Positions 49,247-57,569 of a stretch of DNA of 64,000 nt are shown one piece after another. The DNA comes from a virus, in IMG/VR virus record IMGVR_UViG_3300029309_000005, positions 1 through 64,000 of that record, one strand, 5' to 3'. The number at the start of each line of letters is the position of its first letter. The stretch's first letter is position 1. Below the pieces are notes generated by a model. The model was not told where the DNA came from and ran no database searches. It saw only the letters and a list, made by a program, of their open reading frames with translations. A program made the position numbers and the translations under genes.

Positions 49247-52200
49247 GTGACTAGCGACTTAGATAGATTGCGAACTGATGCAATAGTATCTATTCTAAGA
49301 GGTTCAGATTACAATATTGAAAAGTATATGGATCAAGTTCCTGAGCAAATATCAGGCTCTCCAGAAGATATGGTTACAATGCTTGGGGCTATGGAACCTA
49401 GATTGCCCGAATATAGGATGCAAGACTTGTCAAAGCCTCTGCCTGTATCTCAAATGAAAATTCCAAACTACGAAGATTTTGTTGCAGGTCATACTAAAAT
49501 ATCAAACAGTCCTATCAAAGACTGGCCCCTTGCTTCAGCAGACAACCAATTTGGAGAGCATCATGTTTTTGGAATGGCTTCAAACAGTTGTCCTCTATTG
49601 CATGGTGCTGCACATGGCGACCCTGCATACGCAGAACACTTGGCACATGTGATGCCAATGCTAAAACAAATTGCAGCACGTGAAAAGCAGTTAAATTATG
49701 ATAAAAGGATCTATGGCGACCCAAAAGAAAGTCAATATGATTTAATGGTTAGAGATCGTAATCGTTACAGAACATATACAGATGAAGAATATTCTCAAGG
49801 AAAAATAGAGGAATGGAAAAAGAATCTAGGTCTGCTACCGTATCTTTTTGGTTTAGAATATCAAACGGATGAACAGCGTGAAAACTTTGTTGACTTGATT
49901 AGACAATTGGCAACCACTGAGGGGATGATTTCTCCAGATGGTAAATTCATAAGAAATAAAATGCAAGAAAAAGCAGGTATATCTTGGGGTAGGGCATTGC
50001 GTAATTTTAGAGCAAGATTCATTCCTTTAATTCAATGGTGGAAAAGAGCCAGCGATAGACATGGCCCTGTATCTCCCGTTCAAAATATGATGGATTTAGA
50101 AACTCTTGTTAAATCTGATACTAATGATGCAGGGCCGCATTATGCTAGTCCGTTTGTGCTAGTTCCTCCATCTGAAATAACAAACTCTCATACATATCAA
50201 TGGTGGGATATTTACCAGCCCTGGGGCGGTGTTGGTCGTGATTTGAATTCATTGCATGATGTAATGAAACAATCTTATCCGAAGATTTTTGATGGAGGAT
50301 GGTTAGATAATACTTTGATGTTAGCCTCTAATTCTATTTTAGATACCTATAATACAGATGGTGGTAGTCATTTTCCACATTTGATTAACCATCCACAATC
50401 AAGTGGAACTCCTGAATATAGTTCTCTAAAATCGACATTTGACGATGTGTTTGAAAGAAAAAGAGCAAACTTTAGTCATGCTTCTAATCTTCATTTCCTA
50501 CATCCTAGTGAAATAACAGGACAGGGCGGTAGGATGTTAATACCTTCAGACCAAATGATATTGAGTCGCTTAGGCAGATCCTTAGCAAGTCAAACTGATA
50601 TGGGTGCGCCAAGAATTGGAATGTTTAGAGAGGAACACCCAACAAGTAATCCTACATATTGGGATAGTCACAATGCTTTGTTTGCTGCAAATGATATGCA
50701 CATTGGCAAGGTAATGAATAATATGGCTCAACAAGTAATGAAACAGTTTGGGTCAGGAATATTAAATCCTCAAGACCCAAATAATATCGAAGCGGCTACT
50801 CTTGCACGTGGTAATTTACAACAAATAGCAAGTGCGGCTGACTTTGTATTAAAACGAATGAACATGGGTGAAGAATACAAAGCATTAGCCCCTACTTTAG
50901 AAAACGGCATGATGAATATGCAAATAAAACCGATTGGCCCTATAAGCCCAAACTCATTTGCTACAACCCCCCCTACATACCTCACAGGGAATACACATTT
51001 ATGGGGCCACGAAATGCCAACAAACTTAGCATGGAAAGAGGATCGTAAAAGCGGGGGTGTTAAGTTTTCACAAATCGCAGAACCATTCAATATAATGCAA
51101 AGGACTGTGCATGAAAATAAAATCAAAGCCATATTACCTTCATTACTAGATACTAATATTATGCCAAAGCAGAATGATATAATGGCCTTATCTGCATTAG
51201 ATAGTAGAGGTCTTTCACCTATTGCTACTGGTAGTCTATTGAAGTCTGATGAGTATGAGCCAACGGGTGTATTCAAAACAAAAATTATACCTGCATATAC
51301 CATTCACAAATTAGATGATATGGATAAATTAAAAGGGTTTTCTGGTGAATGGGTGGTTCAAAAAATGCCAAAAGGCAAAAGAATGTTTATTGAAAAGAAA
51401 GAAAATCATTTGAAGAATGGTAAATTGCCATCCGAAGTAAAGAAGGATCTTCGTAAAATAAATGGGGATTTTACATTTGATGCTTATTTAGATGGAGATA
51501 CTTTGTCAGTAGTTGATTTGTTAGTTCACAAAGGAACGGATATGCACCTTGAGCCTTTAGAAGATAGAGTCAATGCTCTTAGAACTCTATATGATTCAAC
51601 TGAAAATGTTCATTTTCCAATGCCAACTAATTGTGTTTCAACTGATCAAGAGGGTTTGAGTAAGGCAATTACGGCATTCGATGAGTCTGAACTACTGATT
51701 CGAGATTCTAAATCTACATTTATGAAAGAGAAAGAAGTGCATCCCAAATGGATTAGATATGCAAAAGATTCTATCGCTAAGGCTTTCTATCCACCAATGC
51801 CCGAACTAATAGTTTATCCAAACAAAATTAAATTGTGTTATCCTTCTGTGTTTGAACCTGTGGTTGTGAAAGGCTCATTTGATGGCATTGGTTTTGATAT
51901 TGCAGGATATGAAGGTAATCAAGCAATGCTTTCAAAGGCTGTTCGAGATATACCCCTTTGGAGTCCGGTAGCCATTAGTTTATTGAAAGAGGGTGCAGCG
52001 ACAGGTAGTGGTGGTGCATTTACATCAACCAGCACTGGCGGTTTCAATCCGATTCATTCAAAACCTAATAGAAAAAATAGACCACGAAAACTAAAGATAG
52101 TGAAAGAAACAATAGTTCGTGCGCCATCTGTAATTGGTGAAGATGAGGAAGGAGATAGTGTCGCAGATACTATGAAATATGCAAGGAAAGCAATTACAAT

Positions 52201-52678
52201 AGATGACCAGGCAAAAACAACAAAACAACTTTTAGAAAAAGTCAAAGGTCTAAATGAAAAAATGCTAGAAATGTATGCTGGCGAATACGGTTTGGAGAGA
52301 ACTAAAGATGGAAAAAAGTGGACTATTAATGAGGCAATAGATGACGACATCATTGAAAGAATGTTTCCACGTATGAACCGTATCTCTCCAGACGGAGGTG
52401 CTTGGGCGGGTATGCAAGCAGACATTACTGCACCAAGAGGGCCAACAGAATTGATTGAAGATAGTGGAACTACATTTTACGATCCAAAACAAAATGAAGA
52501 AGTTGAGGAAATACCAATGAAACATCTCAAAGTCAAAGATGATATGACTGGAGATGAAGCAGTTATTGACATCAAAGATGGAAAAGCAACACTTCGTATG
52601 CCATTAAAAACACAGCAGGAGTTGGCAGATGAGCAAGAAGTTGAGGCTGATGATAGATCAGAACCACAAGAAATCTGA
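49247..52678 (+). CDS. Very large head-region protein with a degenerate ligase-like domain, 1143 aa
   Basis: GTG start after GAGGGGGGAT. Residues ~1-640 are not recognised. Residues ~685-870 resemble the nucleotidyltransferase core of ATP-dependent DNA ligases: WVVQKMPKGKRMFIEKK (motif I position), GDFTFDAYLDGDTLSVVDLLVHKGTDM (III-IIIa), LEPLEDRVNALRTLY, SELLIRDSKSTFM (IV) and HPKWIRYAK (V). The reactive lysine is displaced or lost and the motif IV lysine is arginine, so ligation is unlikely. The last ~200 residues are acidic/coiled. It sits between portal and protease. LLKS (GSLLKSDEYEP) resembles the putative maturation site. Confidence 0.7.
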   Translation: MTSDLDRLRTDAIVSILRGSDYNIEKYMDQVPEQISGSPEDMVTMLGAMEPRLPEYRMQDLSKPLPVSQMKIPNYEDFVAGHTKISNSPIKDWPLASADNQFGEHHVFGMASNSCPLLHGAAHGDPAYAEHLAHVMPMLKQIAAREKQLNYDKRIYGDPKESQYDLMVRDRNRYRTYTDEEYSQGKIEEWKKNLGLLPYLFGLEYQTDEQRENFVDLIRQLATTEGMISPDGKFIRNKMQEKAGISWGRALRNFRARFIPLIQWWKRASDRHGPVSPVQNMMDLETLVKSDTNDAGPHYASPFVLVPPSEITNSHTYQWWDIYQPWGGVGRDLNSLHDVMKQSYPKIFDGGWLDNTLMLASNSILDTYNTDGGSHFPHLINHPQSSGTPEYSSLKSTFDDVFERKRANFSHASNLHFLHPSEITGQGGRMLIPSDQMILSRLGRSLASQTDMGAPRIGMFREEHPTSNPTYWDSHNALFAANDMHIGKVMNNMAQQVMKQFGSGILNPQDPNNIEAATLARGNLQQIASAADFVLKRMNMGEEYKALAPTLENGMMNMQIKPIGPISPNSFATTPPTYLTGNTHLWGHEMPTNLAWKEDRKSGGVKFSQIAEPFNIMQRTVHENKIKAILPSLLDTNIMPKQNDIMALSALDSRGLSPIATGSLLKSDEYEPTGVFKTKIIPAYTIHKLDDMDKLKGFSGEWVVQKMPKGKRMFIEKKENHLKNGKLPSEVKKDLRKINGDFTFDAYLDGDTLSVVDLLVHKGTDMHLEPLEDRVNALRTLYDSTENVHFPMPTNCVSTDQEGLSKAITAFDESELLIRDSKSTFMKEKEVHPKWIRYAKDSIAKAFYPPMPELIVYPNKIKLCYPSVFEPVVVKGSFDGIGFDIAGYEGNQAMLSKAVRDIPLWSPVAISLLKEGAATGSGGAFTSTSTGGFNPIHSKPNRKNRPRKLKIVKETIVRAPSVIGEDEEGDSVADTMKYARKAITIDDQAKTTKQLLEKVKGLNEKMLEMYAGEYGLERTKDGKKWTINEAIDDDIIERMFPRMNRISPDGGAWAGMQADITAPRGPTELIEDSGTTFYDPKQNEEVEEIPMKHLKVKDDMTGDEAVIDIKDGKATLRMPLKTQQELADEQEVEADDRSEPQEI

Positions 52679-52690
52679 AACCTACCCCTT

Positions 52691-52698
52691 CATATAGG
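52691..52698 (+). promoter_or_regulatory. TATA box of the protease/capsid unit
   Basis: TTCATATAGG is centred 27 nt before the ATG at 52722 with no ribosome site, indicating a leaderless late promoter for protease and capsid genes. Confidence 0.55.
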
Positions 52699-52721
52699 AT
52701 TACACTAACTCGACTGATTCA

Positions 52722-54119
52722 ATGGCGAACAGTCTCACCATCGAAACAGCATCTTGGAGTGCTGATGGTTCTGACTTTTTGCTAAAGTCTGCTGGTAGCC
52801 AAGGTGAACTATATGTTGCTGGCTACGCATCAGTTGATATGGTGGATAAGCAGGGAGATAGAATCCCAACATCTGCGCTAAAAAAGGCATTTTCACAATT
52901 TATGGATAACAAGGCTTTCAGAAATGTTCAGTTAGCACATTCTGGAATACAGGTTGGAGAAGTGGTTGCAGACCACACTGATTCTGAAGGCCGTGTTTGG
53001 AAATCTGAAGTCGATAATCACGGACTGTTCGTAGTCTGTAAGATTCGTAACGACATACAAAAAGCACGTGAAGTGCAAAAACAAATTCGCAATGGAGATT
53101 TGCGAGCATTTTCGATTGGCGGCCAAGCCTTATTCCGTGTAAGTAAAACTACACCAGAACTTGGTAGTCATCGTGAAATAACCGATCTTGAGTTACATGA
53201 GATTACACTGTGCAAGAAAGGTATTAACCCTGAATCGGGTTATACAATACTAAAAATGGAAGGCGATAACGTGAGCAATACCGAAGTATTAGAAGAAATA
53301 AAGGCTGGACTTAGCGAAGTTCTAAAAGAATTGAGTGAGAAGGCTGATGACAAAGAAATGAAAGAAATGAAAGAAATGAAGGAGATGAAACCCTCAAGTC
53401 ATGGTGACAAAATGTATGCAGAAGATGATAAGATGTATGCAGAGGATGATAAGATGATGGGCAAATCTGAAGAAGCCGCCCTTGATTACATCACTACACT
53501 TGAGAAGTTTGCACACGATTCCGGTGTGGACTTGAACGGACTTCGTGACCACTTTGGACTTGAAAAAGCGTATATGCTAGAGCAAGGTCAAGGCGGCTAT
53601 TCCCACAGGGGTCAAGGCGATGAAATAGGATCTGGCGAAGATGCAACCGAGCCAGCCTACCCAACTCTCCCAAGTCCTGGTGGCAACCAATATGTCATCA
53701 AAGCACCAAATGTAGGAGGTATGAATATGAACGCACCAAAAGGAAACCAGAATGTTATCAAACAATTGACCCCTGAAACACTAGAAAAGGGTTACAGAAC
53801 ATATGCAGCACTTAGAGATGAAGAAGCAGTAAAAGCACTTGTAGAGAAGGAGTGGCAAGACCGCTACCATCAAGAAACTGCACACGCTCTTGAAGTTAGA
53901 AAGCAATCCGATGTTGGGCTACAACTAGATTCCCTACGTGAAGAAATTGCCATGCTAAAATCTGAAAACGCATCTCTACAAAAGAGTGACGTTACACCAA
54001 CTACACCATCCACCTCCATTCGTGTGCCAACTCATGAAGAATTCGCACAAATGGGTAGTGACTTGGAAGGCTGGAGAGCAGCAGAGATGCTTGCTCAGAG
54101 AGCATTAAGAGGTGAGTGA
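52722..54119 (+). CDS. Prohead serine protease fused to a scaffold-like region, 465 aa
   Basis: Residues 25-190 match HK97-type prohead proteases (S78): YVAGYASVDMVDKQGDRIP, NVQLAHSGIQVGEV with candidate catalytic His73, and GDLRAFSIGGQALF with Ser131. LHEITLCKKGINPESGYTIL follows. Residues ~195-465 are acidic and coiled-coil, with KEM and MYAEDDK tandem repeats, the composition of an internal scaffold that is destroyed on maturation. The N-terminus ASWSADGSDFLLKSA echoes the packaging tag and the capsid-protein N-terminus, suggesting self-cleavage after LLK. Leaderless promoter. Confidence 0.88.
   Translation: MANSLTIETASWSADGSDFLLKSAGSQGELYVAGYASVDMVDKQGDRIPTSALKKAFSQFMDNKAFRNVQLAHSGIQVGEVVADHTDSEGRVWKSEVDNHGLFVVCKIRNDIQKAREVQKQIRNGDLRAFSIGGQALFRVSKTTPELGSHREITDLELHEITLCKKGINPESGYTILKMEGDNVSNTEVLEEIKAGLSEVLKELSEKADDKEMKEMKEMKEMKPSSHGDKMYAEDDKMYAEDDKMMGKSEEAALDYITTLEKFAHDSGVDLNGLRDHFGLEKAYMLEQGQGGYSHRGQGDEIGSGEDATEPAYPTLPSPGGNQYVIKAPNVGGMNMNAPKGNQNVIKQLTPETLEKGYRTYAALRDEEAVKALVEKEWQDRYHQETAHALEVRKQSDVGLQLDSLREEIAMLKSENASLQKSDVTPTTPSTSIRVPTHEEFAQMGSDLEGWRAAEMLAQRALRGE
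53358..53457 (+). repeat. Tandem repeats within the scaffold region
   Basis: AAAGAAATG-type 9-bp units (encoding K-E-M, four copies) are followed by two to three copies of a 21-bp unit encoding M-Y-A-E-D-D-K. Confidence 0.7.
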
Positions 54120-54120
54120 A

Positions 54121-55269
54121 ATGACACAAGGATATATTCGCACAATTGAAGATATGGAACGCTTGTATTACGGTGCAGGTGCAGGAACAAACGCATGGGC
54201 ATACAGTGGAACAGACTTATTGAAGGCTGACAATCCCCTAATGTCCTCTACTGCTGGAACATACCAAGCCATTTTTGGTCGTAAAGTATGGTCACAGTTA
54301 AATCAAGAATTCAACGCATTTAGCATTCTGCCAAAGAAGCCTTGGGAGAAATCTGGATGGCGTGTTGTAACTGGTAAGCCAACTGATGCAGTAGGATTGC
54401 CAGAAAACGGTGCGCTACCGGATTCCACCAAGCCAACATTTGAAGAAGTTGCTACAAAGCCAAAGACAGTCGCAAGCAAATTCGACCTATCTGAAACTGC
54501 AATGTTCCTTGCTGACAAGGATGACGGTCTAGGTGACGCAAGAGCAGTTATCAAGATGGAAATGTCGAAATCTCACGCAGAATCAATTAACAAAATGTTG
54601 CTTCGTGATGTAGATACAGTCGCTGGAAACAACTTTGAATCCATTGATCGTGCTGTTTCATCATCCTTTACTGAGCCAGCATCTTTCGCTGATATTTCAG
54701 CACTATCAGACCACAACCAGTATTCTATCACCCGTAACTCAACTGGTGCTAACTCTTGGTTCGATGCAAACGTAGATGCTGGAACTGGAGGAACAGAGCG
54801 ACCATTGACACTGAATGTGCTTGATGGAATGTTTAGACAAGTTTGGGAACGTGGTGGTCAGCCAAAGGTTATTCTAACTGGCTATGACACTATTGAGAAG
54901 ATTCAACAACTATTGCAGCCTCAACAAAGATTTACTGAGATGCAAAGAGTTACACCATCAGTCAACGGAGTGCAAGGTATTCCTGGTATGGAGGGCGGAT
55001 TCGTAGTAGCAACCTACAACGGTGTGCCAATTATACCTGCTAAAGATGTTCATGCACCATCTGGTGGACTTTCAAGAATTTACATGCTAGACACAGATTA
55101 CATGTATTTCTGCACAGCAAAACCAACTCTTTACCATGAAAGCGGAATTGAGACTGGCGATCCATTCGGTATCAACAGATTGGGTCAGGTTGGTCTATTC
55201 CACACAATGGGTGAACTATGGCAACTGTTCTATGGCGCACATGGAAAGATTCGTGACCTAAGTGCATGA
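54121..55269 (+). CDS. Major capsid protein, HK97 fold, 382 aa
   Basis: Size, position after the prohead protease and sequence features (TAGTYQAIFGRKVWSQLNQEF, KPWEKSGWRVVTG, KFDLSETAMFL, then KVILTGYDTIEKIQQLL and RIYMLDTDYMYFCTAKPTLYHESG) fit HK97-fold capsid proteins of archaeal tailed viruses. It forms the icosahedral shell. The N-terminal TNAWAYSGTDLLKADNP (23-39) resembles the tag and the protease N-terminus, and LLK-A may be the maturation cleavage site. ATG at 54121 follows GAGGTGAGTGA. Confidence 0.88.
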   Translation: MTQGYIRTIEDMERLYYGAGAGTNAWAYSGTDLLKADNPLMSSTAGTYQAIFGRKVWSQLNQEFNAFSILPKKPWEKSGWRVVTGKPTDAVGLPENGALPDSTKPTFEEVATKPKTVASKFDLSETAMFLADKDDGLGDARAVIKMEMSKSHAESINKMLLRDVDTVAGNNFESIDRAVSSSFTEPASFADISALSDHNQYSITRNSTGANSWFDANVDAGTGGTERPLTLNVLDGMFRQVWERGGQPKVILTGYDTIEKIQQLLQPQQRFTEMQRVTPSVNGVQGIPGMEGGFVVATYNGVPIIPAKDVHAPSGGLSRIYMLDTDYMYFCTAKPTLYHESGIETGDPFGINRLGQVGLFHTMGELWQLFYGAHGKIRDLSA

Positions 55270-55303
55270 TGGAGATATTAGAAAATAATTGGAGATGAAG
55301 ATA

Positions 55304-55708
55304 ATGGCAAACGCAAATATCACAGGAAATGGAGAAGTAATACTAGACATACCTTTGGCTGGTGTCGGTGGGGCAACCATCGTCAACAACTCAGGAACAC
55401 TAATTTCTAGTGGAGACACTGATTGGCTACAAACACCTATCGGTAGCAACGCTGGTAACACACCAGTCAGTCTTGGAATTGTTGAAGTAACTGTTACAGC
55501 AACCAACACAGCAACCACTTACGACCTAGCACTAGCAACCAACGCTGTTAGTGGAACTGAACTCGTAGCGGTTCTTGACGGTCACAACATCACAACAGCA
55601 GCAGGTCGAATGGCTCAAGGAGATCATACAACGACCCTAATCAAATTCGCTGCTGATGCAGGTGTAGTTGCTGCTGACAAATTCCGAATTACATTCTTGT
55701 ATCGTTGA
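55304..55708 (+). CDS. Probable capsid decoration protein, 134 aa
   Basis: All-beta, Ala/Thr/Val-rich (EVTVTATNTATTYDLALATN, LIKFAADAGVVAADKFRITFLYR), directly after the capsid gene, the usual place for a cement or decoration protein that binds the shell. ATG at 55304 is preceded by GGAGATGA. Family assignment is by context and composition. Confidence 0.6.
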   Translation: MANANITGNGEVILDIPLAGVGGATIVNNSGTLISSGDTDWLQTPIGSNAGNTPVSLGIVEVTVTATNTATTYDLALATNAVSGTELVAVLDGHNITTAAGRMAQGDHTTTLIKFAADAGVVAADKFRITFLYR

Positions 55709-55718
55709 GGTGTCCTTT

Positions 55719-56090
55719 ATGGGCATTTTAGTCCAATACGTGGGCGCACGTGCATACACAGAGTTTCCTCTAAATGGAGTCAGAACTGGCTTTTCTAGGG
55801 GTATGATTCGTGAGTTACCTGAAGATTTCGTAGATGCGATGATTAGACCAGGTATCGAGAATGGATCTAAAATGTGGAAAATTGTTGATGAGGTAAAGCC
55901 TGATCAAACTGAAGCAATGAAGTCTGTAATTGAGCCTACTGTTGAAGAACCAGTTGAAGAAACATCTAATGAAGATGTTGATTATTCATCTTTAACTAGA
56001 GCAAAACTAATGTCACTTTGTAAAGAACGTGGAATTGCAGTAAAAAATACTAGCAAGAAAGCGGAATTGATTGAGTTGTTGTCTGCATAA
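55719..56090 (+). CDS. SAP-domain head protein, 123 aa
   Basis: The N-terminal ~70 residues (VQYVGARAYTEFPLNGVRTG) form a small beta domain. After an acidic linker, the C-terminal LTRAKLMSLCKERGIAVKNT-SKKAELIELL fits a SAP/HeH helix-extended-loop-helix DNA-binding motif. A second SAP protein follows the tail-tube gene. ATG at 55719 after TTGAGGTG. Confidence 0.65.
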   Translation: MGILVQYVGARAYTEFPLNGVRTGFSRGMIRELPEDFVDAMIRPGIENGSKMWKIVDEVKPDQTEAMKSVIEPTVEEPVEETSNEDVDYSSLTRAKLMSLCKERGIAVKNTSKKAELIELLSA

Positions 56091-56103
56091 GTAGGGGTTA
56101 AAT

Positions 56104-56616
56104 ATGGGCCTAGATGCAATAGATGACGGTGACTTTTACCTAAGCCGTTGCCGTGTTAATCGCCATGTCGTTACAATGAATGCTGGAGAGGTAGGTCAAG
56201 TTCGTTTGAATGGTAAAGTATCAAAAGTAATCATTGATGCAACCCAATCCGCATACAGTTCTGGTTCTGGCACTAATTTAGGTCGATTTCAATTAAAAAT
56301 GGATGTTGATGATGGAGATGGGGCGCAACTTCAATACTTTGATCAGATAACTGGATTGAATTATTCCGGTGGAGGTTCAAATCAAATAACCTATCTCGAA
56401 GTATCGCAAGGTGCAAATCAAGGAACAGCCAATAGTAAGAATGGGATGCACTTTTCAGTATCAGCCCCTACTACTGGTAGTAGTGGTGGAGGAACTTTCA
56501 ATGAACCGGCATCATGGAACGGTTTGGTTTGCGGATTAGTAAGCATTGTATGTGATACCGCATCAGGAACTTTGAACTCAGCAAACACAATACGGGTAAT
56601 TATCTATTTAGAATGA
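56104..56616 (+). CDS. Beta-rich structural protein, 170 aa
   Basis: Predicted beta sandwich rich in Gly, Ser and Asn (SGSGTNLGRFQLKMDVDDGDG, APTTGSSGGGTFNEP). Probably a head-surface or decoration protein by context. Ends in strands (NTIRVIIYLE). Confidence 0.6.
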   Translation: MGLDAIDDGDFYLSRCRVNRHVVTMNAGEVGQVRLNGKVSKVIIDATQSAYSSGSGTNLGRFQLKMDVDDGDGAQLQYFDQITGLNYSGGGSNQITYLEVSQGANQGTANSKNGMHFSVSAPTTGSSGGGTFNEPASWNGLVCGLVSIVCDTASGTLNSANTIRVIIYLE

Positions 56617-56634
56617 GGCTTTACTCTAGCAAGG

Positions 56635-56644
56635 AATATAAACA
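56635..56644 (+). promoter_or_regulatory. TATA box
   Basis: GGAATATAAACAA is centred 27 nt before the ATG at 56666; a GAGGGA ribosome site is also present. Confidence 0.45.
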
Positions 56645-56665
56645 ATAACACAATGAGGGAAGAAT

Positions 56666-57040
56666 ATGGCACTGACTGTAACACAGAAGGGAAGAAAGAA
56701 CGTAATAGGTTCAAGACAAATGGTAACTTTAGATATTACTTTTGGCAACAATTATCCTACTGGCGGAGAAAACCTAGATTTAGAGGAATATGTAGGCACT
56801 ATCGACCTAGTAATGACTGAAACTGCAAGTAATGGAATAAATGCTTTTTACGATAGAACCAATAAGAAGTTGAAGGCTTTTGGAACTATTGCCCCGTCTG
56901 TTGTTGATGCAGACCCTGGTTCCAATGCTACCAACTTGGAAGGCGAATTAAGTGTAACTTCTGGTTACGGTGAAATTGAAAATGGGTCTAACCTATCGTC
57001 AGTTACAGTATCTCTAGTAGTGTATGGCACACGATCATGA
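56666..57040 (+). CDS. Beta-rich structural protein, 124 aa
   Basis: Predicted beta fold (QMVTLDITFGNNYPTGGENLD, VGTIDLVMTETAS, SVTVSLVVYGTRS). Small neck or decoration-like protein by context, with its own possible promoter. Confidence 0.6.
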   Translation: MALTVTQKGRKNVIGSRQMVTLDITFGNNYPTGGENLDLEEYVGTIDLVMTETASNGINAFYDRTNKKLKAFGTIAPSVVDADPGSNATNLEGELSVTSGYGEIENGSNLSSVTVSLVVYGTRS

Positions 57041-57055
57041 TGGGGGTTTTTTCCC

Positions 57056-57370
57056 ATGCCACGACTAGAACTGGGCGAAATTGACCTTGATACATCAATT
57101 GAGATAAAAAAGCGCAGAAATAGTCGAATGTTTGAGATAATGACATCTCAAGGTTCTATTGGTGAAGATCAATCTCCATTTAGTAGAGAGAATATGGAGA
57201 GAGCGCAAACACGTTTTGTCAAAGTAACTAAGGAACAGGCTCAAGATATTCAGAATATAGGTTCAGGAACTAGATGCACTTCATGTGGGTTACTACATTT
57301 TTGTTGGACTCCTAATTGTGCTGTTTGTGGAGAACCAATGTATTTTAATTTAGGAGGCCATCATCAATGA
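57056..57370 (+). CDS. Zinc-ribbon protein, 104 aa
   Basis: Charged N-terminal region (EIDLDTSIEIKKRRNSRMFEI) then CTSCGLLHFCW ... NCAVCGEPMYF (~78-98), a four-Cys zinc ribbon. Sits between capsid and connector genes; role unknown. Confidence 0.6.
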   Translation: MPRLELGEIDLDTSIEIKKRRNSRMFEIMTSQGSIGEDQSPFSRENMERAQTRFVKVTKEQAQDIQNIGSGTRCTSCGLLHFCWTPNCAVCGEPMYFNLGGHHQ

Positions 57371-57558
57371 GCGAACCTGTGTTTCAAACATCGTTTCAAT
57401 TGATGAAGTTTGGTGATTGCCCAGTTTGTCTTGGCGATGCACTTAGATGCCCAACACCTCAAGTTCCAATGTCGGCTTGCCGAATGCGGAGGGGGGCAAT
57501 CCGTCATATGCTCAAAAGAATGATGAAGCCTGTGGATGTTCGGCCCCCAAGAATGTAA
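57367..57558 (+). CDS. Small protein with tag-like N-terminus and Cys cluster, 63 aa
   Basis: VFQTSFQLMKFGDCPVC at residues 5-21 matches the tag pattern F-x-x-(A/S)-(W/F)-x-L-(L/M)-K, followed by Cys residues (CPVCLGDALRC, SAC) and a basic end (RRGAIRHMLKRMMKPVDVRP). It lies in the head-tail connector region, away from the main tagged array. Confidence 0.55.
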   Translation: MSEPVFQTSFQLMKFGDCPVCLGDALRCPTPQVPMSACRMRRGAIRHMLKRMMKPVDVRPPRM

Positions 57559-57569
57559 GGGGAAACGAT

